DNA of 64,000 bases from Acidibrevibacterium fodinaquatile (lineage in GTDB: Bacteria; Pseudomonadota; Alphaproteobacteria; Acetobacterales; Acetobacteraceae): positions 2,046,001 to 2,110,000 of the forward strand of contig NZ_CP029176.1 of assembly GCF_003352165.1 (NCBI RefSeq), given 5' to 3'. Under the pieces are notes generated by a model. That model made no database searches. It saw only the letters and a list, made by a program, of their open reading frames with translations, and was not told the DNA's origin. The position numbers and the translations under genes are program-made. Position 1 is the stretch's first letter, and each line of letters opens with the position of its first letter. Positions 8,813 to 20,969 of the stretch are shown here, piece after piece.

Positions 8813-9979
8813 TCAGAGCGTCACCCCGGGCGCGAGTGGTCGGGCGAGGCTGCCCTTGAACAGAGTAATCCCCCCTGCCCGCCCCCAGTTCAGCGCCGCC
8901 GGCCCATCGACGCCGGCGAGAATGAGGCGCCGCGGATCAATGCCGCGCGGCAATCCGCCCTCGGCATAGGCCGGCTGGAAACGGAATTGCAGCAGATCGA
9001 CCCCTTCCGGCCCGAGTGGAAAGGCGCTGAGAAGCGCGCGGGTGAGGCCGCGGAGCACGATCCGATAGCCACGGGCGCGGGCGAATTCGCGCGCGAAACG
9101 ATAGGCCGCGGGATCGGCAAGGATATCCGCCGGCCGCAGATTGAGCAGCACTTCGCCGCGCAGCGCCGCCGGCAGCGCCTGGTCGAAGCGCAAGAACTCC
9201 GCCGACAAGATACTCTCGACGCGCAGATTGAGCGCGAATGGCGGCGCCTCGCGGAGTTCGTCGGGGGCTGTGAGCAAAGTAAGGATGCGGCGGTCGAGAC
9301 TCCGGTTGAGATAGTGGAGCAGCCAGGGTGCCGCGGTCAGGCTGCGTCCCGGCACCAGCATGGCGGCGAGATCGTCGTAGGCGAGCCCCCTCTCCTCCCA
9401 TTGCCGCGCCATCCGCCCGCTTTCTTCCAGGCGCGAGATCGGGCGGCGGCGGATGAAGGAGGAGAGATCGATCTGCACCAAGTTGCGCACCAAGAGCGGC
9501 AGGAGGGCCGGATCGATCGCGCCGTGCGGCGCGGTGGCGCCGCGGGCCTGATCGCCGGCGCGCGAGGCGGGCTCGCTTTCGGCGATCAAGCGGAGCAGCA
9601 TCTCGGCCGCCGCGGGAAGGCGGAAGGTCTCGGCCAGCCTTTCCCACTCCGGCAGACGCTCGGGCATATCGGCGAGGAGATGGCGGATCGCCGTAAAAGC
9701 GCGATCGAGCAGATGGCCGCCCTGGCCGCGCCAGACCACCACCACCGCCTCATTCGCAAGGCGGAAGGCGCTGGCGCGATCGGCTTCCAAAAGCGGGTCG
9801 AGGGCGGCGCGGAACAGGCGGAAATGATGCGGCTTGGCGCAAGACGGCGGCAGCAGATCGAGGCGAAGGATGAGCCCCTGGCGCTCGGTCGCGGTGGTCA
9901 CGCAGGATTGCACGACGCCGGCGAGACTGTCGGCAGCGTCCGCGGTGCTGGTCCAGGCGGAGAAATTGAACGCGCTCAC
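8813..9979 (-). CDS. Degenerate EAL-like protein, second of a paralogous pair
   Basis: A 388-residue protein with an EAL-like C-terminal half. Segments such as ARGYRIVLRGLTRALL and GVDLLQFRF match the strand pattern of EAL phosphodiesterases, and the end ALNWGRAGGITLFKGSLARP parallels their C-terminal G-x-G-x-L-F motif. The catalytic EAL and DDFG residues are absent. A sensor or scaffold role, possibly binding cyclic di-GMP, is inferred. The GTG at 9979 overlaps the upstream stop as GTGA, so the pair is translationally coupled. A longer frame to 10102 would lie within the upstream gene and is rejected. Confidence 0.65.
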   Translation of the reverse strand: MSAFNFSAWTSTADAADSLAGVVQSCVTTATERQGLILRLDLLPPSCAKPHHFRLFRAALDPLLEADRASAFRLANEAVVVVWRGQGGHLLDRAFTAIRHLLADMPERLPEWERLAETFRLPAAAEMLLRLIAESEPASRAGDQARGATAPHGAIDPALLPLLVRNLVQIDLSSFIRRRPISRLEESGRMARQWEERGLAYDDLAAMLVPGRSLTAAPWLLHYLNRSLDRRILTLLTAPDELREAPPFALNLRVESILSAEFLRFDQALPAALRGEVLLNLRPADILADPAAYRFAREFARARGYRIVLRGLTRALLSAFPLGPEGVDLLQFRFQPAYAEGGLPRGIDPRRLILAGVDGPAALNWGRAGGITLFKGSLARPLAPGVTL

Positions 9980-11367
9980 GCCTTGCCGCCCTCTCGCTCC
10001 GGCGGCGGGCGCGCGCCATCGAGCAAAGCCGGCTCGGCACAGCCAAAGCGGCCTTCGGGCGCGGCGGCGGCGGCGCGGGTGATGCATTGACCAAGAGAGC
10101 AATTTTGCGCCGAGGGACAGGCGAACATGCGCGCCGCCGCCGCCATCGCCGCGGCGTGGCGGCCTTGGAACAGGGAGATCCCGCGCGCGACACCCCAGGC
10201 GAGCGCGGCCTCGTCATCGGCGCCGCGGAGCACGATTTGATCGCCGCCGAGCGGATAAAGAAGGCGGCTGACATCGCGCGCGCTCCGTTCGGCGAGCGCC
10301 GGGCTGAGATCGAGAATCAGGAAATCGGGCCCGAGCGCCGCCGGGGCGGCGCAGGCAAAGGTCTCGGCATGGATGCCATCGAGCGCGAAAAGCGCCCCGG
10401 ACGTGGCGATGACGCGCCGCGCCGCCTCCAGCGTCTTGGGATCGGCGCACACCTCCTCGAAGGCGAGAACGACGGCCAGAGCAACCCCGTTCTCCCGGCA
10501 GAGACTCGCGAGCGACGAAAAATCCGCCGCCATCACGCCGGCGAGCGAGAGATGGAGATGAAGCGGCGGCGGGGGTTCGCCGGCCCAGGCGGAAAAATGC
10601 GCGCGATGGGGCACGGGATCGAGCGGCAGCCCGGTTCCCGCGGCGGCGATGAGGGCGGCCAGCACATCGCCGTCGAGACTGCCGAGGTGATGGCGGAGCA
10701 GCGCCGGATCAGCGCCCGTCCCGCCTGCGTCCCAGCCGGCGAGAAGTGCCGGGTCGAGCCGCCAATTACGGAACGCAAGCGTCATGCGGCCGCGTGCCAA
10801 GCGGATTCCACTTTCGCGCCGCATCAAGGCAGCGAGCGGCGGTGGGTCGGGCGTCGGCGGTGGGTCGAGTAGCCGGCCAAAGCCGGGAGATTTTTCGGCG
10901 AGTGACGCCGGCGATGACACTTGCGTGGCTTCGCTCAGCCGGCCGGCGGCATAGGCGATGAGATTCAGCGCCTCGTTTTCGAGCGACCAAAGCGAGACCA
11001 GATTTTCCGGAAACAGCCGCTCGAGGACCGCAACCAAGCCCCGCAGCGCCCGCGTATCCTCGCGGCAAAAGAGCAGGAGATCGCCGCTGCTGAGGGCGTG
11101 GATCTGGCCATCGACGCGCGGGGCGGCTTCTTCGAGCAGGGCGCGGGCGATGCGGCCGTGATAGGGGCGGCGTTCGGGCAAACGCGAGACATGCACGACC
11201 AAAGCCCGCCATCCCGCCGGCCGCCGCATCACCCGCCGCACCGCCTCCAATAGCGCGCGCTCAGCCGGGAGCGATGCCACCCCGTCGCCCGCCGCCCGTT
11301 CCTCCATCGCCTGCGCGATCACCCCGGCCGTCACCTCTTCGCACTGAGGCGGCGATTTTGGCAGCAA
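9976..11367 (-). CDS. Degenerate EAL-like protein with a cysteine cluster, first of a paralogous pair
   Basis: A 463-residue protein. Residues 30-130 hold a possible degenerate GGDEF-like fold (IHALSSGDLLLFC). Residues 190-410 are EAL-like: LHLHLSLAGVMAADF, the strand GALFALDGI, GPDFLILDLSPAL, and the terminal AWGVARGISLFQG. The EAL and DDFG catalytic motifs are missing. After this comes FACPSAQNCSLGQCI, three closely spaced cysteines, with another in FGCAEP. These could bind metal, but this is unproven. It overlaps the next gene by 4 bp. Both proteins share the W-G-x3-G-I-x-L-F-x-G ending, so they arose by duplication. Confidence 0.65.
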   Translation of the reverse strand: MLPKSPPQCEEVTAGVIAQAMEERAAGDGVASLPAERALLEAVRRVMRRPAGWRALVVHVSRLPERRPYHGRIARALLEEAAPRVDGQIHALSSGDLLLFCREDTRALRGLVAVLERLFPENLVSLWSLENEALNLIAYAAGRLSEATQVSSPASLAEKSPGFGRLLDPPPTPDPPPLAALMRRESGIRLARGRMTLAFRNWRLDPALLAGWDAGGTGADPALLRHHLGSLDGDVLAALIAAAGTGLPLDPVPHRAHFSAWAGEPPPPLHLHLSLAGVMAADFSSLASLCRENGVALAVVLAFEEVCADPKTLEAARRVIATSGALFALDGIHAETFACAAPAALGPDFLILDLSPALAERSARDVSRLLYPLGGDQIVLRGADDEAALAWGVARGISLFQGRHAAAMAAAARMFACPSAQNCSLGQCITRAAAAAPEGRFGCAEPALLDGARPPPEREGGKA

Positions 11368-11421
11368 GGAATGACCGGCGGGTTAAGATTTTCCGTCCCA
11401 GTGCGGCCGGCCGCGGCGGTG

Positions 11422-12204
11422 TCAATGTCGGTTGGCGGCGCCGCCGTCGATGGTGACGATGGTGCCGCTGATATAGCCGGCCCGCTCCGAGGCGAGGAAA
11501 GCGGCGAGATCGGCGACTTCCCGCGCCGCCGCCATGCGCCCGAACGGAAGGGTCTTGACCTGCGGCAATTCCTGCCAGCGATCGGGGGTTCCGAAGGCGG
11601 CGCGGCTCCAGCTTTCGACCAGCATCGTCGCGCGCTCGGTCGCGGTCAGACCGGGATTGATGCCGACGACGCGAACGCCATCCGCCGGCGAGGCGCTGCC
11701 GAGCGCCCGGGTGAAGGCCATCAGCCCGGCATTGCCGGTGCTGCCGAGGATGTACTGGGCGTTGAGCCGCTCGCCGGCGGCGCCGATGATGTTGATGATG
11801 ACGCCGGAGCGGCGCGCCGCCATGCCGGCGTAACAGGCGCGCGTGAGGTTGATAAAGCCGAACATTTTCAAATCCCACGCCGCCCGCCAGGTCGCGTCAT
11901 CGATCTCGGCGAGGGTTCCGGGCGGGTTGGCGCCGGCATTGTTCACCAGAATGTCGATCTCGGGGCAGGCGCGCGCCAGCGCCTCTTGGTCTGCGGTGCG
12001 CGAGAGGTCGGCGGGATGGATCGTGATCGCGATCCCTGGGTGCGCGGCGCGAAGCTCGGCCGCCGCGGCTTCGAGTGCGCTGCGATCGCGGCTCGCGAGC
12101 GCGAGGGCGCAACCCTCGGCGGCAAAAACGCCGGCGATGGCGCGGCCGATCCCCCGGCTCGCCCCGGTGATCAATGCTTTCTTACCCGCCAATCCCAGAT
12201 CCAT
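11422..12204 (-). CDS. SDR-family oxidoreductase with YxxxS in place of YxxxK
   Basis: A 260-residue classical short-chain dehydrogenase fold. Cofactor binding is shown by TGASRGIGRA near residue 13 and by NNAG near residue 88. The C-terminal GTIVTIDGG is normal for FabG-like members. The active-site tyrosine lies in AQYILGSTGNAGL, where the residue four after Tyr is Ser, not the catalytic Lys. The ATG at 12204 has a near-perfect AAGGAGGT site 5 nt upstream. Upstream in-frame codons lie within a hairpin repeat and are rejected. The substrate is unknown. Confidence 0.85.
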   Translation of the reverse strand: MDLGLAGKKALITGASRGIGRAIAGVFAAEGCALALASRDRSALEAAAAELRAAHPGIAITIHPADLSRTADQEALARACPEIDILVNNAGANPPGTLAEIDDATWRAAWDLKMFGFINLTRACYAGMAARRSGVIINIIGAAGERLNAQYILGSTGNAGLMAFTRALGSASPADGVRVVGINPGLTATERATMLVESWSRAAFGTPDRWQELPQVKTLPFGRMAAAREVADLAAFLASERAGYISGTIVTIDGGAANRH

Positions 12205-12223
12205 TTTTACCTCCTTGCAGATA

Positions 12224-12256
12224 AAAGTTTTTTGGTTCTTTTTTTCAAAAAAGAAC
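12224..12256 (+). repeat. Dispersed A/T-rich hairpin element, copy 1
   Basis: A 33-bp element whose core is an inverted repeat, GTTCTTTTTT against AAAAAAGAAC. It follows the minus-strand ccmB gene and precedes the SDR start. It is identical base for base to copy 2 at 18582-18614. Read in the direction of ccmB, the hairpin comes first and an A-run plus CTTT follows. A transcription-termination or 3'-end-protecting role is inferred. Confidence 0.7.
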
Positions 12257-12291
12257 AATCTTTACTTCTGCCTTTCCCCCGCATTTTCTCC

Positions 12292-12957
12292 CTACTCCGC
12301 CGCCGCGCGCAAGGCCGCCCCGGCGGCGAGCGGGGCGAGCGCAAGCAGCACCGCGAGCACTGCGAGCAAAAGCAGGAGATGCGGCCTCACCGGCAGGTGA
12401 ACGGCGGCGGCGGCGGCGGCGGTAGTGCCGAAAATCAGCACCGGGACGGCGAGCGGCAAGACGAGAAGCGGCAGCAGGACGCCGCCGCGCCGCGCGCCGA
12501 GCACGATCGCCGCCCCTGCCGTCCCCAAAAGCGAAAGCGCGAGCGTCCCCGGCAATAGCCCGCCGAGCAGCACCGGCAAAATTTCCGTCCGCACACGGAG
12601 CATGAGCGCGAGCGGCGCGGCGGCGAGCAGCAGTGGCAGGCCGGTCGTCAACCAGTGCGCGGTTGCCTTGGCGAGCGCGATGGCGGCGGCCGGAAGGCCG
12701 GAGAGCAGCCACTGGTCGAGTGCGCCGTCCTCGAAGTCGGCGCCGAAGAGGCGGTCGAGCGGCAGCAGGGCGGCAAGCAGGGCTGCGACCCAGACGATGC
12801 CGGGCGCGATCCGCGCGAGTTCCGCCGGCGCCGGCCCGATCGCGAGCGGAAACAATGTTCCTGCGAGGAAAAAGAACAGCAAGGCCGCGAGCGTATCGGC
12901 GCCGTGACGGAGCGAAAGGCGGAGTTCTCGAAAAATGAGGTGAAAAAACAGTCTCAT
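12292..12957 (-). CDS. ccmB: Heme exporter membrane subunit CcmB
   Basis: CcmB is the integral membrane part of the CcmABCD machinery that loads heme onto CcmE for cytochrome c maturation. The 221-residue sequence has about six hydrophobic segments. It starts LFFHLIFRELRLSLRHGAD and includes LDRLFGADFEDGALDQWL, a conserved loop of the family. Its ATG overlaps the ccmA stop as ATGA. The multiheme and fused c-type cytochromes elsewhere in the window would need this system. ccmC and later genes are not seen here. Confidence 0.9.
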   Translation of the reverse strand: MRLFFHLIFRELRLSLRHGADTLAALLFFFLAGTLFPLAIGPAPAELARIAPGIVWVAALLAALLPLDRLFGADFEDGALDQWLLSGLPAAAIALAKATAHWLTTGLPLLLAAAPLALMLRVRTEILPVLLGGLLPGTLALSLLGTAGAAIVLGARRGGVLLPLLVLPLAVPVLIFGTTAAAAAAVHLPVRPHLLLLLAVLAVLLALAPLAAGAALRAAAE

Positions 12958-13580
12958 GAAAGGAAAACATGAGATGAATTGGGAAATGGCAGATCGTGAT
13001 GCGTCGCCGCGATCACCATCCCGCCCGCGGCGCGATGCCGGTCCGCAATCGCGCCGAGAGCGGTGAGCGAGGCGTCATCGAGGCCGTTGCCAGGCTCATC
13101 GAGCAGCCAGAGCGGCGCGCGGGTAAGCAGCAGACGCGCGATCGCGAGCCTTCGCCGCTGGCCGGCGGAGAGGAAGCGCGCCGGGAGATCGGCGAGCGGC
13201 GCGAGATGGACGGCTGCCAGCGCCGCCCCGACATCGCCGCCGCGGCGCGCCCAGAAGGCAAGGTTTTCGGCAACCGAAAGCCCCGGCTTCACCGCATCCT
13301 GATGGCCGAGATAGGCGAGCCTTCGGGCGTGATAGGAAAGATCGGCGAGCGCGTCCTCCCCGCGCCAGAGCAACGTTCCGGCGGCGGGCGGAATGAGGCC
13401 GGCGAGGACGCGGAGCAATGTCGATTTTCCGGCCCCATTCGCTCCGCGCAACAGCAACGCGCCACCGGCGTCAAGCCGAAACGACACCCCCTCGAGCACC
13501 AGACGCTCGCCACGAAACGCCGCGATCTGGCGGACTTCCAGCCATGCCCGATTCTCGTCCCGTGCGTCTTCGCCCGCCAT
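12954..13580 (-). CDS. ccmA: Heme exporter ATP-binding protein CcmA
   Basis: CcmA is the ABC ATPase of the cytochrome c maturation system; it powers release of holo-CcmE. The 208-residue sequence has Walker A GANGAGKST, the signature LSAGQRRRLAIARLL, Walker B LWLLDEPGNGL and the switch histidine in IAATHHDLP. This short ABC domain has the usual length for CcmA. It overlaps ccmB by 4 bp. The next gene, acnA, is divergent. Confidence 0.93.
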   Translation of the reverse strand: MAGEDARDENRAWLEVRQIAAFRGERLVLEGVSFRLDAGGALLLRGANGAGKSTLLRVLAGLIPPAAGTLLWRGEDALADLSYHARRLAYLGHQDAVKPGLSVAENLAFWARRGGDVGAALAAVHLAPLADLPARFLSAGQRRRLAIARLLLTRAPLWLLDEPGNGLDDASLTALGAIADRHRAAGGMVIAATHHDLPFPNSSHVFLS

Positions 13581-13691
13581 CCGCGCCCGCCCCCGCTTGT
13601 CGCTGCGCGGGGTATGGTCTAAGCCCGCGCCTCATGCAACGCATGCCCGTGGCGCAATGGCGCCGCACGTGGCCAAATGGAGCGAGAGCGC

Positions 13692-16379
<2,688 letters not shown>

Positions 16380-18507
16380 GCCGGCGCCTTACGTTGCGGC
16401 GGCCTAGGTTCCTTGCGAATCTGGGCCGTTTTCGGCTCAGCGCGTTGCCGGGCGCCGATCTCAGCCGGCTGCCGATTGCGCTTGATCTGCGCGCAATCAG
16501 CATCGCCGAAGGGGTCCGCGCGGCGCTCGCCGTTGCGGTCATCGTCGCACTTTCGGGCTTGCTCGCCGCGCCCGCGCTGATGCAGGCGGCGCTGGCGGCG
16601 CTTTTTACCTGCATGTGCGACCCTGGCGGGCCGGTCAGCCGGCGGGTGCCGGCGCTGCTCAGTTTCACCTTTCTCGGCGCCGCAACGCTCTCAGGCTTCG
16701 GGTTTTTGCGCGGCCTCGGCTATGCGGCCATCCCGTTCGCCTGCCTTGGCGTGTTCGTGTTCAGCTTCGCCCGCATCTACGGCCAGGCGGCGCAACAGGT
16801 CGGCGCGCTCGCAACCGTCGTCCTCGTGCTCGCCCTCGATCGCCCCTGGCCGGACGCCGCGACGGCGTTCGCGAGCGCCCTTCTGTTCATCGCCGGCGGG
16901 CTCTGGGCGGTGTTCCTCACGCTGGTGATCTGGCGGCTCCATCCCTATCGCCCGACGCGGCGGGCGGTCGCGGAAATCTACCGAGCGCTCGCTCTCCTCG
17001 CCGCCGATCTCCGCCGCTTGGTCGCCGCGGGTGACGCCGCCGCGTGGGACGCGCATGCGCGGGCGCATCGGCGCCTGGTGCGGGATGCGATCGAACAGGC
17101 GCGCGGCATCGTGCTCGCAACGCTCCGCCAGCGCGGCGCGCAAAGCCCGCGCGCGGCCCAAAGCTTGATCCGGCTGGAAGCGGCGGAACAGATCTTCGCC
17201 GCCCTCATCGCCCTCGATGACATCCTGCAATCGGCGCGCGAGCCGGCGCGGCGGCAGGCGGCGGCGAAGCTGCTTCGCCGCGCAGCGCCCCTGCTCGCGA
17301 CCCTGGCGCGCGGGATCGTTCGTGACCGCATTACAGCCCCAACCCGCATGGCGCAGGTGATCGCGGCGTTGCCGGCGCCGGTCGCCGGCCTTGCGCCCGA
17401 CGATCCGATCCGCCGCATCGCCGCCGCCATCGTCGATCGCCTGACGATCGCGCTCACCGTCACCCTCCCCGCCGGCCTCAACCCCGGCGCGATGGCAGAC
17501 GGCTCCACGCCGCCGCTTCTTGTGCGCATCCGGGCCCCGCTGGTTGCCAATTTCGCGACCGACTCGGCGGCGCTTCGCCACGCGCTCCGCACCGCCCTGG
17601 TCGCGGCGCCGGCGCTCGCGATCACCTTCTCCCATGGCGGCTCCTATCAGCATTGGTTGACCATCACGCTGGTTTTAACCATGCAGCCTTATTTCGCGGT
17701 CACGCTGCAGCGGGCGCTCGAGCGTATTGCCGGCACCGTCATTGGCGGTTTCCTCGCCTCCCTCCTTGCGCTCGTGCTCCATTCGCCCTGGCAGCTCGCC
17801 GCCGCCCTGTTTCCGCTCACCATCGCCGCGATGGCGGTCAGGGTCGCGAGTTTCGGGCTCTACATCATGCTGCTGACGCCGCTCATCGTGCTGCTTCTGG
17901 AAATCGGCCATGCCGGGACGAGCGGCCTCGAGATCGCCGTCATGCGGGCGCTTTATACGCTGCTCGGCGGGCTATTCGCGGTCGCCGGCGTGCTGGTCTT
18001 GTGGCCGAGCTGGGAGCCCGAACGTGTCGAGGGCGAGCTTGCCGCGGCACTCTCCGCCCATGCCCGCTATGCCGAGGCGACCCTGGCATTTTTGCTCGCC
18101 GAGGGGGACGAGGGGCGCGTGGAAGCGGCACGACGGGCGGCGGGAATCGCCTCCAACAATCTCGAGGCGTCCCTCGCACGGGCTCTACACGAACCCCGTC
18201 GCCGCCAGCGCGAGCGGCTGGAGACGGCGCTTCTCGCCGATGCCGCGCTGCGGCGCCTGGCCGGGCGGCTCGCGGCGATGCGCCTGGCCGCCGCGCCCAT
18301 CGCCACCGCCGATCACGCCACACTCTCCGCCTGGCGCGCATGGATCGGGCCGGCGCTCGCCACGCTCGCGGCGATGCCCGCGCCGCCCACGCCGAGCGAT
18401 CCCGCCCTCGCCGAGGCCCTCGGCCGCATCGCCCGCCAAGTCGATCTCATCGCCGGCGCGCGGCGGCGAGACGCACACTATATAACGGGTTAAAATTAAT
18501 AAAAACA

Positions 18508-18544
18508 CTTCTTTTTCTGAAGAAAAAGAAGCAAAAAGACTTTT
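18508..18544 (-). repeat. Dispersed A/T-rich hairpin element, variant copy 4
   Basis: A perfect 11-bp inverted repeat (18508-18518 against 18521-18531) with a 2-nt centre, followed by CAAAAAGACTTTT. It follows the FUSC gene. Its reverse complement aligns with the 33-bp element of copies 1 and 2. It therefore has the same polarity relative to the gene it follows. Confidence 0.65.
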
Positions 18545-18581
18545 GTCCTGATGTCGCGGCGCCGATACTACCCAACGGGGG

Positions 18582-18614
18582 AAAGTTTTTTGGTTCTTTT
18601 TTTCAAAAAAGAAC
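18582..18614 (+). repeat. Dispersed A/T-rich hairpin element, copy 2
   Basis: Identical to copy 1 over 33 bp. It lies just past the stop of the minus-strand molybdopterin-binding/nucleotidyltransferase gene. With copy 4 it fills the space between two convergent genes, one element per gene. Confidence 0.7.
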
Positions 18615-18618
18615 GATT

Positions 18619-20274
18619 CTATCCTGACGCAACGATTGGTCGGAGCCGTTCCGGGAGGGTCGCGAGGCTTTCGACGGTGTCGAAATCGCGCAGCACCGAG
18701 TCCTCCGGGAGATCGACCTCGACGATCGCTTCGGGATGGGCGTCGAGCAGGCGCCGCGCCCCGCCATCGCCGCTGAGGGCGGCGATCTCGCCGAAAAACC
18801 GCCGGTCCCAGAGCACCGGGTTGCCCCTGCGGCCCTCATGGACAGGCACCGCGATCAGCCGCCCTTCGTCGGGGGTATAGGCCGCGAGCAGCCGCTCGAT
18901 CACCCGCGCCGTCACCAGCGGCATGTCGCCAAGGCAGATCAGCGCCGCCTGCGCCTCGTTCGGGAGTGCTTTGATCCCGGCGCGGAGGCTGGCGGCGAGC
19001 CCCTCGGCGTAATCGGCGGCGGGGACGAACGTGACCGGCCGCCCGGCGAGCGCCGCCTTGATCTCCTCGGCGCGGTGGCCAACGACGACGAGGATCGGCC
19101 GCGCCGGCGACGACAGGAGATTATCGACGACGCGGGCGATCATCGGCTTCCCCGTTCGATCGGGCAGCAAAAGCTTGTGGTGCGGCGCCATGCGCGAGGA
19201 CTGCCCGGCGGCGAGCACGATGGCGGCGATCATCGGCCGGCGCGGCGCGGCGGCGGCGGGCGGCGGCACCGCCTTGGCGCGCGGCAGCGGGCGGGCGCTG
19301 ATATCTTTCAGCAGGCCACCGACGCCAAGCCGCGTCACCGTCTCCGCCCCGACATCGAAGCCGGCGGCGAGACGGCGGAGCACGAAATCGATACCGTTTG
19401 GCTTTGGGCTGCCGGCGCAACCGGGAAGCACCAGGGCGGGCTTGTCGCCAATGCGGCCGACGCAGATAAGATTGCCGGGATCGACCGGCATGCCGAAATG
19501 GCGGATCTCGCCGCCCACCCGCACGATCGCCGCTGGCCCGACATCGCGACGATCGACCACCGCCGAAGCCCCGGCGATCAGCAGCAGATCGGCATCCTGG
19601 GCGAGGAGCGCGCGCAGTTCCTCGGCGATCGCGGCTTCCTCGTGCCGGCAGCGGCGCGGCGGCAACAGGCCACCGCCAAGCCCGGCAACCCGCGCCGCGG
19701 TCGCGGCGATGGTGTTTTGTGCGATGCTTTCCTTGAGCCCGGGCAATTCGGTGAGCACGAGCCCGACCGTGAGCGGGCGGAACGGGTGAACGGCGAGCAT
19801 CGGGCTTGAGGCGCGCGCCAATGCTTCGACGCGGGCGAGTTTCTCCTCGGCGACCGCAAAGGGGATGATTTTCACCGTCGCCACCATTTCGCGCGGCGCA
19901 ACCTCGGTCGCGTCCGGCAAGGTGCCCAGCGTCAGCGCCTCATCGACGGCGTTCAGCCGGTCAATCGCGTCGCGATCGGCGGTGAAAAGCCCGTGGACAT
20001 CGGCGCTGAGATTGACCCGGCCGGTGCCGGCGCGGCTGGCGACGATCCCCGGCGCCACCAGCGCTTGCGCAAGCCGGCTCGCCGCCTCGTTCTCGCCGAC
20101 ATCACCGGGCTCGAGCCGGGCCGCGACCACCGACGCATAGCCGGCCTCGCGCAAGGCCGCGACGGCCGCGGCATCGAGGATTGTGCCCTTTTTGATGACC
20201 CGGGCGGGCAGACGCAGCGTGTGCGCGAGAATTGCTCCCTCAGCCTCGGCAAGCGCCACATCGCCGAAAATCAC
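18619..20274 (-). CDS. Fused molybdopterin-binding domain and MobA/MocA-like nucleotidyltransferase
   Basis: A 551-residue two-part protein. Residues 1-340 resemble molybdopterin-binding (MoeA/MogA-like) proteins, with VGLVLTELPGLKESI and the LLIAGASAVVDRRDV region. Residues 350-551 form a nucleotidyltransferase with the NTP motif AIVLAAGQSSRMAPHHKLLL and ICLGDMPLV as the metal site. MocA-type enzymes attach CMP to the molybdenum cofactor for xanthine-dehydrogenase-like enzymes. It overlaps the upstream XdhC gene by 4 bp and ends the maturation operon. The cytidylyl specificity is inferred from the operon. Confidence 0.82.
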   Translation of the reverse strand: MIFGDVALAEAEGAILAHTLRLPARVIKKGTILDAAAVAALREAGYASVVAARLEPGDVGENEAASRLAQALVAPGIVASRAGTGRVNLSADVHGLFTADRDAIDRLNAVDEALTLGTLPDATEVAPREMVATVKIIPFAVAEEKLARVEALARASSPMLAVHPFRPLTVGLVLTELPGLKESIAQNTIAATAARVAGLGGGLLPPRRCRHEEAAIAEELRALLAQDADLLLIAGASAVVDRRDVGPAAIVRVGGEIRHFGMPVDPGNLICVGRIGDKPALVLPGCAGSPKPNGIDFVLRRLAAGFDVGAETVTRLGVGGLLKDISARPLPRAKAVPPPAAAAPRRPMIAAIVLAAGQSSRMAPHHKLLLPDRTGKPMIARVVDNLLSSPARPILVVVGHRAEEIKAALAGRPVTFVPAADYAEGLAASLRAGIKALPNEAQAALICLGDMPLVTARVIERLLAAYTPDEGRLIAVPVHEGRRGNPVLWDRRFFGEIAALSGDGGARRLLDAHPEAIVEVDLPEDSVLRDFDTVESLATLPERLRPIVASG

Positions 20275-20969
20275 GCCGCCGCCTTCTGTCCCATTGCCGC
20301 GCCGCGCCGCACCGCGACGATCTCGGCGAGGATGGAAAGCGCGATCTCGGGCGCCGTCACCGCCTCGATGTCGAGCCCGACCGGGCCGTGGATGCGCGAC
20401 AAGCTGGCCTCGTCATGACCGAGTTCGCGCAAGCGCTTGAGCCGTGCGGCGTGGGTCTTTCGTGAGCCCAGCGCGCCGATATAGAACGCCGGCGAACGAA
20501 GCGCCGCGTCGAGCGCCGGGTCGTCGAGCTTCGGGTCATGGGTCAGCGTCACCACGGCGCTTCTGGTGTCGGGCGCAAACGCCGCCATCGCCTCGTCCGG
20601 CCAGGCGGTGGTGATTTCGACGCCGGGAAAGCGCTCCTTGGTCGCGAACGCGCCGCGCGGGTCGATCACGGTGACACCAAAGCCGAGCCCCGCCGCCATC
20701 GGCGCCAAGGCCTGCGCGATATGGACGGCGCCGACGATGGCAAGACGCGGCGGCGGGTTATAGACATGGAGGAACCAGTTTTCGCCGCCGAGCACCGCCG
20801 GCCCTGAGACATCGTCTTTGAGCGCTCGCGCCGCAGCCTCGGCCAGGGTGGGCGGGGCAGCCGGATCGGGGAGCAGACGCTGCATGCCGTCGGGCAGGCG
20901 GGTTGCCAGAACCACCGGGCGCTTTGCCGCCCGCGCCGCTTGCACAGCGGCGAGCAGCGCCGGGGTCAT
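20271..20969 (-). CDS. XdhC/CoxF-family Mo-hydroxylase maturation protein (Rossmann part)
   Basis: A 232-residue XdhC-family protein. XdhC proteins bind Moco, guide its sulfuration and hand it to xanthine dehydrogenase or CO dehydrogenase. The C-terminal Rossmann segment begins RLAIVGAVHIAQALAPMA, then GVTVIDPRGAF, and later AFYIGALGSRKTHAARLKRL, the XdhC signature. The ATG at 20969 overlaps the stop of the preceding small XdhC gene as ATGA. The longer frame to 21026 is inside that gene and is rejected. Confidence 0.85.
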   Translation of the reverse strand: MTPALLAAVQAARAAKRPVVLATRLPDGMQRLLPDPAAPPTLAEAAARALKDDVSGPAVLGGENWFLHVYNPPPRLAIVGAVHIAQALAPMAAGLGFGVTVIDPRGAFATKERFPGVEITTAWPDEAMAAFAPDTRSAVVTLTHDPKLDDPALDAALRSPAFYIGALGSRKTHAARLKRLRELGHDEASLSRIHGPVGLDIEAVTAPEIALSILAEIVAVRRGAAMGQKAAA

